Shown here piece after piece: positions 45,057 through 52,101 of a stretch of DNA of 64,000 nucleotides. Source of the stretch: Bacillus thuringiensis (lineage in GTDB: Bacteria > Bacillota > Bacilli > Bacillales > Bacillaceae_G); contig NZ_JACYOF010000002.1 of the NCBI RefSeq assembly GCF_014932895.1, positions 992,001 to 1,056,000 of the forward strand, written 5' to 3'. How positions within the stretch are numbered: the stretch's first letter is position 1; every line of letters starts with the position of its first letter. Made by a program: the position numbers and the translations under genes. The notes under the pieces were generated by a model, which saw only the letters and a program-made list of their open reading frames with translations, had not been told where the DNA came from and searched no databases.

Positions 45057-45181
45057 ATAAAGTGAAACTTTAATCAGCCCGCACCAATCGGGCTTTTACG
45101 GGCAGTTGATCCCCCACCTAACTTCTTTGCTTTCGCTGAATTTTAAGGTAGGGATCTTACTGCCCGTTAATGCGGGATAAA
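45057..45181. repeat. bcr1-like imperfect palindromic repeat with target duplication
   Basis: A 115-base GC-richer palindromic element (45062-45176) with CAGCCCGCACC at one end and AATGCGGG at the other. Internal ACGGGCAGTTGATCCCC and GGGATCTTACTGCCCGT arms pair. It is flanked by ATAAA at 45057-45061 and 45177-45181. TTTAT duplication is what I recall for bcr1 of the B. cereus group. It is shorter than the roughly 155 bases I remember, so it may be a variant. Confidence 0.7.
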
Positions 45182-45345
45182 TCCAATTTTTAACAACTAC
45201 AAAATAACTATTACATAAAGGCGAAGTTCGTGTCTCTACTTTAAGATGTTTACTTACTGACTTTATGATTACGCATAAAGTCCCGTATCCAGGCATGTTA
45301 CTTGCTACTAAAAGAAGACCTCCTTTTTTTAGCCAATATAAAAAG
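45177..45345 (+). pseudogene. PH-like module copy A, disrupted
   Basis: Reading from AAATCCAATTTTTAACAACT, the DNA aligns with the intact copy at 45985 almost to its end. Shared blocks are GAAGTT...TCTACTTTAA, ACATAAAGTCCC-type CATAAAGTCCC, ATCCAGGCATG and CTTGCTACTAA, up to CAATATAAAAA. The promoter and ribosome region (TATATAAAAGGAATGTATACAA) is kept at 45037-45058 but is separated from the coding remnant by the bcr1-like repeat. The start codon is lost (ATA for ATG) and several indels break the frame. Confidence 0.7.
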
Positions 45346-45838
45346 CCATCCATACATCGTCTCCATATGATCCATCTTCATATTTAATTTGCTTTCTTTG
45401 TCTTCCTTCTTCTACAAAGCCAATACGTTTATACACTTTAATTGCTCTATCATTACTAGAAACTACGCCTAAGCAAATTTTCTCTAAATCTTTCTGCCCT
45501 TTAGCCCAACTAATAAGAAATTCAATTAGATTCGTACCAATGCCTTGATTGCAGTACTCCTCCCTAATTCCCATTCCCATTGTGCCTGCATGTCGTAAGC
45601 GTTCTAGTTCATAACGCTTGAAGAACAAAAAGCCGACCACCTTACTGTCTACTTCATAAACTATGTAAAGATTACCTTTTTCAATACTGTTCTGTATTTT
45701 TTCTCTTTCTAAATCAACATCATTTGGTAATTTACTTGGAGATGTTATAAAAAACTTTGTAGTAGTTTCTGACAATATAATTTCTTTTTCAATGTCAATA
45801 ATTGATTCCGCATCAAACTCTTTTGCTAATCGTATCAT
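45329..45838 (-). CDS. GNAT-family N-acetyltransferase
   Basis: 169 residues with the GNAT core. YIVYEVDSKVVGFLFFKRYE forms beta strands 2-3, MGMGIREEYCNQGIGTNLIEF is the acetyl-CoA loop with the (Q/R)xxGxG/A motif as CNQGIGT, and VVSSNDRAIKVYKRIGFVEEG ends motif B. It acetylates an amine, possibly a polyamine or protein N-terminus; the substrate is not known. GAGGTG lies five bases before the ATG. Its last codons (FYIG-stop) overlap DNA that aligns with the PH-like module copy A on the other strand. Confidence 0.85.
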   Translation of the reverse strand: MIRLAKEFDAESIIDIEKEIILSETTTKFFITSPSKLPNDVDLEREKIQNSIEKGNLYIVYEVDSKVVGFLFFKRYELERLRHAGTMGMGIREEYCNQGIGTNLIEFLISWAKGQKDLEKICLGVVSSNDRAIKVYKRIGFVEEGRQRKQIKYEDGSYGDDVWMAFYIG

Positions 45839-45903
45839 CGAATCACCTCTTACTTTTTTAAAAGAATAATACTGGAGCCATCAAACCAAGAATCTCTAAA
45901 ACC

Positions 45904-45929
45904 CTCAATATGCAACATTACATATTGAG
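45904..45929. terminator. Hairpin before PH-like module B
   Basis: CTCAATATG-CAACATTA-CATATTGAG, a 9-base perfect stem. The core AATATGCAACATT is shared with the hairpin at 46912-46957. Confidence 0.55.
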
Positions 45930-45984
45930 AATCTTTTCACCTTTGATAGAATATTATTATATCTATATAAGAGGAATGTATACA

Positions 45985-46200
45985 ATGAATCCAGTTCTAA
46001 CAGCTGCAAAACAACTACTAGCTAGTGACGAAGTTATTGTATCTACTTTAAAATGTTCACTTACTGACTATATTAATACACATAAAGTCCCATATCCAGG
46101 CATGCTACTTGCTACTAATAAAAGACTTCTCTTTTTTGCCCAATATAAAAATAAATTAATTTCCGAATTTGAATATAAAAAAATTCTATCTATTAATTAA
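45985..46200 (+). CDS. PH-like (YokE-type) short protein, module copy B
   Basis: 71 residues MNPVLTAAKQLLASDEVIVS through MLLATNKRLLFFAQY to FEYKKILSIN. The pattern (Gly-x-L-x-x-T-N-x-R-L-x-F-F, then E-F-x-Y-x-K-I) is that of the N-terminal half of YokE-like bacterial PH domains. The protein stops where the family normally continues, so it may be truncated. AGAGGA lies nine bases before the ATG. It is the only one of three related modules here with an open frame. Confidence 0.6.
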   Translation: MNPVLTAAKQLLASDEVIVSTLKCSLTDYINTHKVPYPGMLLATNKRLLFFAQYKNKLISEFEYKKILSIN

Positions 46201-46351
46201 CACATAGTAAAATACAAGTATTCCAAATATATCTTTCATACTTGTATACTCTTTTTTATCAAACCATATTGGTGATAGTACGAACATAAGAAAAAAGATT
46301 AGCAGATACAAGATAAAAGATAAAAGAATAAATAAGATTTCCTTCCATCAT
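46186..46351 (-). pseudogene. Possible small membrane protein frame broken just after the start
   Basis: AGGGGAGTTGAT precedes ATGATGG. The frame that begins one base later reads WKEILFILLSFILYLLIFF and then LSPIWFDKKEY to YYVLINR with a stop at 46186. It has two membrane helices but no start codon; loss of one A after the first ATG would restore it. It overlaps the end of copy B on the other strand. Weak evidence. Confidence 0.3.
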
Positions 46352-46456
46352 ATCAACTCCCCTATTCTAGCTTTCTCTGTAAATTGTTGTAATTCCTTTT
46401 CTTTCATTTAGACTGCACATGCGATATGGTAAAATTAAGGAGAAGGAGGGCTAGAA

Positions 46457-46903
46457 ATGACATTCCACTCTAAAATTGATAAATTTTTCTTATTTATTAT
46501 CTTTTTTGCTATTTTCACCATAGGTGCTTCAACACTGCTTCCTCTCTTATTTGATGCTGAAGCTACTATGACAGACTTATACATTCTACTATCTATTTTC
46601 TTTATATCTTCTGGCTTCCTATTATGGTGTTCCTTTTCCATCGCATATACATTCTATGAAGATTACTTATTCGTGAAAGGTGGACCATTTCGAAGTAAGA
46701 TTCCGTACGGTCATATAACGAAAATCTCAAAGGCAGATAACATTTTAGTTGGGTATCGTATACTTTCTTCAAAAGATTGTTATGAGATTTTTTACACATC
46801 AGGGGCTTTGAGAAGTGTAAAAATCTCACCGAAGGATCCTGAAAAATTTGTAAGCGAACTAAAGAAAAGGTGTTCTTTAGAAAGTAATAACAATGCTGAG
46901 TAA
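46457..46903 (+). CDS. PH-domain membrane protein (YyaB-like)
   Basis: 148 residues. Two membrane helices (about 8-30 and 40-64) precede a bacterial PH domain (about 65-140): AYTFYEDYLFVKGGPFRSKI, PYGHITKISKADN and SPKDPEKFVSELKKR, typical of YyaB-like PH proteins. Function unknown; it is likely in the cytoplasmic membrane with the PH domain inside. GGAGGG lies seven bases before the ATG. It sits between two copies of the shorter PH-like module. Confidence 0.8.
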   Translation: MTFHSKIDKFFLFIIFFAIFTIGASTLLPLLFDAEATMTDLYILLSIFFISSGFLLWCSFSIAYTFYEDYLFVKGGPFRSKIPYGHITKISKADNILVGYRILSSKDCYEIFYTSGALRSVKISPKDPEKFVSELKKRCSLESNNNAE

Positions 46904-46911
46904 TATTCAAA

Positions 46912-46957
46912 AGACGATACACCAAATATGCAACATTGCATATTTGGTGTATCGTCT
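46912..46957 (+). terminator. 20-base perfect hairpin terminator
   Basis: AGACGATACACCAAATATGC, a 6-base loop AACATT, and its full complement, followed by TTCTC. It ends the PH gene and precedes module copy C. Confidence 0.8.
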
Positions 46958-47001
46958 TTCTCAATATAATAACATCTATATAGAATGTATTATTATATAC
47001 A

Positions 47002-47230
47002 ATGAATCGAATTTTAGAGGATGCAAAACAACTAGTACATCATGAAGAAAATATTTTATCCACTTTAAAATATTCACTTACTGACTATATGATTACGCAT
47101 AATATACCTCGTTCCGGATTATTAATTGCCACTAGTAGGTGGGCTTTTTTATGGACAATCATTCAAATATCGTAAAAATGCATGGATTGCAGAATTTGAA
47201 TATAAAAAATCCTATCCACACTTCTCTTAA
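47002..47230 (+). pseudogene. PH-like module copy C, frameshifted
   Basis: Starts ATG 47002: MNRILEDAKQLVHHEENILS, then SLTDYMITHNIPRSG and LLIATSRWAF, and hits a stop at 47173. A shift near the T6 run (after TGGGC) opens the frame LFYGQSFKYRKNAWIAEFEY, ending at 47230. The joined sequence matches copy B along its length, including SLTDY and EFEYKK. The upstream TATATAGAATG...ATACA region also matches. Confidence 0.7.
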
Positions 47231-47332
47231 TTTACTTATCACTTTTACATCTGTAACTTATTATTCAAATTATCAAATTATAAATGGGAAATTATGTTAT
47301 AATTAACTTATACATGCTTTGGAGGGGAAATA

Positions 47333-48055
47333 GTGAAAAAAGCTATTATAGTATTAAGCATCCTATATCTTATTTTAACCGTACATACAGGAGCTGTTCT
47401 TTTAGGAAAAGAGGATTATAGAGGTGCTATCAATACATTAAAGGAAACGAAGGAAGTATCTTCCTTTCAATCTGCAAAAGATGGTGTGATTTTATTAAAA
47501 GGAACATTAACTACTACACAACCTATTACAGAGGAAAAACTTCAAAATAAAGAATTCGCACTTCTTGAAATTAATACATATAAACGACGAAAAGCAAATT
47601 GGAAAAACATTGATACCGAGCAGCATATTGCAAAGCAGCTCTTACTAAACAATGAGGCTCTTCCTGCATTAAAAGAAATCCGCTTCTCAATGGAACCTAT
47701 TACGCTGTCAGGAAAAGATATTTCCGAAGAAGACTACACACTAAAAAAAGATGATACCCAATTAACAATTAAAGGTAAAGGATACCGATACACTGGAATA
47801 GAAAACAAATCAGAAATTCTTATTTTTGGTATAAAAAAAGGAGATACACTTGAAGGTTATAGTGGCTCTGAAATTCTAATAGGAAAAACAAAAGAAGACA
47901 TTGCCAGCAACATGAAACTATATACTTTTGCTGAAAGATATGGTCCATTTGTTTGGGTTGTAGCTACCATTATCCTTATAAGTGTCGTTATATACTTGTT
48001 CCGTAAAAATAGAAAAACAAATGAAATTTCTCAACCAATAAAACAAAACCAATAA
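47333..48055 (+). CDS. Membrane protein with large extracytoplasmic domain, unknown
   Basis: 240 residues. An N-terminal membrane helix (about 3-24) and a C-terminal one (about 201-222, FVWVVATIILISVVIYLF) enclose a soluble region of about 175 residues; a short basic tail follows. The arrangement recalls GIDE/TMEM43-type membrane proteins (LLEINTYKRRKANWKNIDTE), but I cannot confirm that. GTG start with GGAGGGG five bases upstream. Single gene ending at a perfect terminator. Confidence 0.65.
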   Translation: MKKAIIVLSILYLILTVHTGAVLLGKEDYRGAINTLKETKEVSSFQSAKDGVILLKGTLTTTQPITEEKLQNKEFALLEINTYKRRKANWKNIDTEQHIAKQLLLNNEALPALKEIRFSMEPITLSGKDISEEDYTLKKDDTQLTIKGKGYRYTGIENKSEILIFGIKKGDTLEGYSGSEILIGKTKEDIASNMKLYTFAERYGPFVWVVATIILISVVIYLFRKNRKTNEISQPIKQNQ

Positions 48056-48082
48056 AAAAGGCACCTGAGAGGTGCCTTTTTT
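48055..48082. terminator. Bidirectional terminator
   Basis: AAAAAGGCACCT-GAG-AGGTGCCTTTTTT stem between convergent genes. Confidence 0.85.
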
Positions 48083-48093
48083 ATATTCCTTAT

Positions 48094-51000
48094 TTAAGCT
48101 TCCACCGATTGATTTTCAGCTATATTCTTAAATTGTCGTTTGTGCATCCAAGTTAATGAAGCGATTGTTCCAAGTGATAATACAACGATAAAAATCATGA
48201 GTATTCCTATGTTTTGCCACATGAAGTTAAAATCACCGCTTGATACGACTGCTTTCAATCCTGATACAGAGTATGTCATCGGTAACCAAGCGTTAAAGTG
48301 TTGTAAAAACTTCGGAATCAACTCTAGCGGGAATGTTCCAGCACTTGTTGTCAGCTGCATAATTAATGTTAAGATGGCGATAAAACGCCCTGCATCACCA
48401 AATGCTGTTACTAAGCCCTGAATTAATGCGATAAACGCTAGACTTGTAACAATGCTAAAGAGCATGAAATATGGAATACTTTGTACTTCTACTCCTAATC
48501 CGAATAGCAATATGACATCGGCTACTATTGCTTGCATAATGCCGACTGATAGTAACACTCCAAACTTACTAATAAACCAGCTAAATCCTGATTTTGGAAC
48601 ACCAACTGTATCACGTAATGGGTATACGATCGATAATAGTAGTGCCCCAACGAATAAACCAAGTGATAAGAAGTACGGTGTAAATCCAGTTCCGTAGTTT
48701 GGAACTTCCGCCATTTTCTCCGTCTTCACTTTTACAGGGCTTGCAAACATATCATACGTTTTATCCGTTCCTTTTACTTCACCTGTTTTTTCTGCCCCTT
48801 CACCAAGTTTCTCAGCAAGTTCACCTGAACCGTCGTTTACTTTTACGAGTCCATCTGTCACTTTTCCTGAACCGTCAGCCAATTTGTTTACGCCGTCGAT
48901 TAGTTGGGTTGAGCCAGTTGACATTTTATTTAGACCACCATTTAAAGTGCCTAGTCCAGTTGTTACTTGGCTTGATCCGTCTGCTAATTTATTGATTCCA
49001 CCTATCATTTCATTCGATTTCGTTGATAATTGGCCCAATCCATTTGTCACTTGATTCGAACCGTCTGCTAACTTATTGATTCCACCTATCACCTCATTCG
49101 ATTTCGTTGATAATTGGCCCAATCCATTTGTCACTTGATTCGAACCGTCTGCTAACTTATTGATTCCACCTATCACCTCATTCGATTTCGTTGATAATTG
49201 GCCCAATCCATTTGTCACTTGATTCGAACCGTCTGCTAACTTATTGATTCCACCTATCACCTCATTCGATTTCGTTGATAATTGGCCCAATCCATTTGTC
49301 ACTTGATTCGAACCATCTGCCAGCTTATTGATTCCACCTATCATTTCATTCGATTGTGTTGATAATTGACCTAAACTCGCTGTTACTTGATTCGAACCAT
49401 TTTCTAAATCATTTACACCATCAACTAATGCATTCGAATTTTCTGACAAGCTATTTGTACCCTTTGTTGCTGCACCTAACTTATTACCAAATAACTGAAA
49501 TTGCGCTACAAATTTAGTTTGCTTATCTTCAAGTAGACGCATTCCATCAGTTAATGTATTGATTTGATTTGTATTTGGTAATTGGACTTGTAAACTACTT
49601 ACTTTTTTACTTAACTCACTCGTTCCTGCTGCAATAGTACTCGACTTTTTTTGAACATTTTTCATACGGTCACTAGCACTTTGTATAAGTGGGTTCAACT
49701 TATCTTGCTCTTCTTTTGGTAAACTTTGAATTGCCGTTTTTAAAGCTTCTATATTACCCATTGCTTCATTAGACTCGTTTACATTCGATTGTGATATTTG
49801 ATTTAATCCTTCAATCTCTTTCGAAGCTTTATTAATTTCCACAAGCTTCGGTCCCATATCTTTTAAATTTGATATAGAGTTTTTCACATTACTATTTATT
49901 TCATGAATACCCTCTTGAATCCCTTTTGCACCTTTTTCTAATTCACTTTGTGCAGTAGAAAGCCCATTCATGCCAGTAGCTAAGTCTGATGTTACTTTTT
50001 TTAATTCTTTCGATTTACTAGATAAATCCGTTAAACCTTCTGTTACTCGGCCTGATCCATCTAATAATTGACCAACTCCATTTTTCAAATCTCCCGTTTT
50101 ACTATTTAATAAGTTTAAACCATTCGACACTTGCCCTGATCCATCTAATAGTTGGCCAACTCCGTTTTTCAAATCTCCCGTTTTACTATTTAATAAGTTT
50201 AAACCACCTGATACTTGGCCTGCTCCATCTAATAATTGGCCAACTCCATTTTTCAAATCTCCCGTTTTACTATTTAACAAGTTTAAACCACCTGATACTT
50301 GGCCTGCTCCATCTAATAATTGGCCAACTCCATTTTTCAAATCTCCCGTTTTACTATTTAATAAGTTTAAACCACCTGATACTTGGCCTGCTCCATTTAG
50401 CAATTTATTTGAACCAGCTAAAAGTTCAGCTACACCATCCTTCATCTCACCAGACTTCCCTTGAAGTGTATGAAGTCCATCCGTCACCTTACTTGAACCT
50501 TCATGCAATTCACTAGATCCGTCATGCAATTTACTTGCTCCGTCCGCTCCATCCGCTAATCCTTTTGAGACGTCTTTAATAGAATCAAACATTTTCTCTG
50601 CATATGTTTTCGTTAACGTGCTTGCTACTTCACCTTTCATTTTTTCAATCGCGGTTCCGCCAATTTGTGAAGATAGGAAGTTTAAACTTTCATTTGGAAT
50701 GTATTCTAAATTTAATGGTTTCGGATCGTCTTTTAATAACGTTGTAGCGTTACTGGAGAAGTCATCTGGAATGCGTACTAACATGTAATACTTTCTATCT
50801 TCCATTCCTTTTTTCGCTTCTTTTTCACTTACAAACTCCCATTTAAAACTTTTATTATCCTTTAAGTTATCAACGAGCCCTTTCCCGACTTCAATCGGTT
50901 TTCCATCAAATACTGCTCCTTTATCTAAGTTGACTACCGCAACTGGTAAATCATCTAACTGTTTATACGGATCCCAAAAGGCCCATAAAAACATCCCCGC

Positions 51001-51102
51001 ATATAAAATTGGTACAAACAAAACCGCAATAATTGGAATTAATATTTTTTTACTTTTTATAATCTCAGCAAATTCTTTACGAAATAACTTATACCCTCTC
51101 AT
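48094..51102 (-). CDS. yhgE: YhgE/Pip-type membrane protein with repeated coiled-coil region
   Basis: 1002 residues from the ATG at 51102 (MRGYKLFRKEF), with AAGGGGG five bases upstream; the longer ORF start lacks a site. N-terminal membrane helix (about 20-41) and five or six C-terminal helices (from YFLSLGLFVGALLLSIVYPL). Between them lies a very long extracytoplasmic region of short Gly/Ser/Leu repeats of the YhgE/X-X-X type. Two blocks of exact 28-residue units occur there (GVGQLLDGAGQVSGGLN and QVTNGLGQLSTKSNEV). Family proteins (phage infection protein Pip, EsaA) act at the cell surface. Downstream of the TetR gene yhgD, as in B. subtilis. Confidence 0.88.
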   Translation of the reverse strand: MRGYKLFRKEFAEIIKSKKILIPIIAVLFVPILYAGMFLWAFWDPYKQLDDLPVAVVNLDKGAVFDGKPIEVGKGLVDNLKDNKSFKWEFVSEKEAKKGMEDRKYYMLVRIPDDFSSNATTLLKDDPKPLNLEYIPNESLNFLSSQIGGTAIEKMKGEVASTLTKTYAEKMFDSIKDVSKGLADGADGASKLHDGSSELHEGSSKVTDGLHTLQGKSGEMKDGVAELLAGSNKLLNGAGQVSGGLNLLNSKTGDLKNGVGQLLDGAGQVSGGLNLLNSKTGDLKNGVGQLLDGAGQVSGGLNLLNSKTGDLKNGVGQLLDGSGQVSNGLNLLNSKTGDLKNGVGQLLDGSGRVTEGLTDLSSKSKELKKVTSDLATGMNGLSTAQSELEKGAKGIQEGIHEINSNVKNSISNLKDMGPKLVEINKASKEIEGLNQISQSNVNESNEAMGNIEALKTAIQSLPKEEQDKLNPLIQSASDRMKNVQKKSSTIAAGTSELSKKVSSLQVQLPNTNQINTLTDGMRLLEDKQTKFVAQFQLFGNKLGAATKGTNSLSENSNALVDGVNDLENGSNQVTASLGQLSTQSNEMIGGINKLADGSNQVTNGLGQLSTKSNEVIGGINKLADGSNQVTNGLGQLSTKSNEVIGGINKLADGSNQVTNGLGQLSTKSNEVIGGINKLADGSNQVTNGLGQLSTKSNEMIGGINKLADGSSQVTTGLGTLNGGLNKMSTGSTQLIDGVNKLADGSGKVTDGLVKVNDGSGELAEKLGEGAEKTGEVKGTDKTYDMFASPVKVKTEKMAEVPNYGTGFTPYFLSLGLFVGALLLSIVYPLRDTVGVPKSGFSWFISKFGVLLSVGIMQAIVADVILLFGLGVEVQSIPYFMLFSIVTSLAFIALIQGLVTAFGDAGRFIAILTLIMQLTTSAGTFPLELIPKFLQHFNAWLPMTYSVSGLKAVVSSGDFNFMWQNIGILMIFIVVLSLGTIASLTWMHKRQFKNIAENQSVEA
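48966..49400 (-). repeat. 84-bp in-frame tandem repeat array in yhgE (five units)
   Basis: ATTGATTCCACCTATCA recurs at exactly 84-base intervals beginning 48991, 49075, 49159, 49243 and 49327; the central units are nearly identical. Each unit encodes 28 residues around GLGQLSTKSNEVIGGINKL. Confidence 0.9.
50049..50400 (-). repeat. 84-bp in-frame tandem repeat array in yhgE (four units)
   Basis: CCAACTCC with TTTTTCAAATCTCCCG recurs at 50072, 50156, 50240 and 50324. Each unit encodes 28 residues around NSKTGDLKNGVGQLLDG. Confidence 0.9.
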
Positions 51103-51123
51103 AATATTTCCCCCTTCATAAAA

Positions 51124-51158
51124 TGACCAAAATTTACCTTTGGTCATTTTTGACCAAA
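51124..51158 (-). promoter_or_regulatory. Candidate YhgD operators before yhgE
   Basis: TGACCAAA (51124-51131), TTTGGTCA (51139-51146) and TGACCAAA (51151-51158), just upstream of yhgE. Related sequences occur at 51267-51291 (AATGACC...GTCATT) and before yhgD at 51904-51915 (AAATGACCAATTGG region). Confidence 0.5.
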
Positions 51159-51316
51159 TAAAAAGGCTATACTTGTTCATACATATGCCTTATCCCCGAA
51201 TTTATACTATGCAACTTTTTCTCAATATGAACTTACATTTTCTATTATCACCCCTAAATAAAACGAATGACCATTTTGTTCATTTAGTCATTTTTTATAA
51301 TAGTAAAAGGATTATC

Positions 51317-51889
51317 TTAATTTGACAATCCTTTTAGTAAATAAAGTTCAAATAATTCTGCGATTTTTTCTTTTTCTAGCGGTTCATGATTTTTTTCCCA
51401 ATCAAAAATAAGCGATACGTATAGGCGAAGCATAATAAATGCTGTAATTTCTGGATCACATTTGCTAATTTCACCTTTTTCGATTGCAATCTTTAAGTAC
51501 GATTGAATAAAAGAAACGATTTCTACATCAACTTGTTGCATCACTTCTTGTACTTCTTTCGTTCCCATATCACGCTCTTCTTGAATTAATTTAATCATAA
51601 GCTGATGTTCTTTTCTAAATTCCAAGATGCTATATAATGCTCTATGTACATTTTCAAAAAATGAAACATCTGAACGAATTGCGTTTTCTGCAACTTGCTT
51701 CATTTCTGTCATTAAATTAGAAATAATTTCACCAAATAGCTCTTCTTTATTTTTGAAAAAAGTATAAATCGTTCCTTTTCCTACATTCGCTAACTTCGCT
51801 ACTTGATCCATCGTTGTTGCTTTATAACCGAACGCTGAAAAAGACTTTGTTGCAGCTTCAATAATAGAACGCTTTCGATCTATCGCCAC
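51317..51889 (-). CDS. yhgD: TetR-family regulator
   Basis: 190 residues from the GTG at 51889, with GGAGGTGAC upstream; the long ORF extension has no site and no TetR features. Helix-turn-helix TMDQVAKLANVGKGTIYTFF (about 26-45), followed by a helical ligand-binding domain. It is immediately upstream of yhgE on the same strand, separated by 214 bases with TGACCA dyads; similar motifs lie before its own start. The likely role is repression of yhgE and itself. The effector is unknown. Confidence 0.88.
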   Translation of the reverse strand: MAIDRKRSIIEAATKSFSAFGYKATTMDQVAKLANVGKGTIYTFFKNKEELFGEIISNLMTEMKQVAENAIRSDVSFFENVHRALYSILEFRKEHQLMIKLIQEERDMGTKEVQEVMQQVDVEIVSFIQSYLKIAIEKGEISKCDPEITAFIMLRLYVSLIFDWEKNHEPLEKEKIAELFELYLLKGLSN

Positions 51890-52059
51890 ATCGTCACCTC
51901 CAAAAATGACCAATTGGATAATATAGTCAATCAGTACATCTTTGATATTACCACACGCTTTCATTCTATACAAGTTCTCTTTTTTATTATTTCTAGTATA
52001 AAAAATTCCAGTGAAGTTATATCATACTGTCATAGTGTATCAGAGGGAAAGAGAAAAAG

Positions 52060-52099
52060 AAAAGGTGTTCTTAAGATATATATATCAAGAACACCTTTT
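52060..52099. terminator. Bidirectional terminator
   Basis: AAAAGGTGTTCTT (52060-52072) pairs with AAGAACACCTTTT (52087-52099). Confidence 0.8.
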
Positions 52100-52101
52100 T
52101 A

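Noticed and set aside
45096-45353. 85-codon minus-strand frame between the DinB and GNAT genes
   Set aside because: It reads across the bcr1-like repeat and the antisense of PH module A; no ribosome site, and the protein looks like translated repeat DNA.
48966-50400. Regular repeats that could suggest a CRISPR array
   Set aside because: Units are contiguous 84-base in-frame repeats inside yhgE, without spacers.
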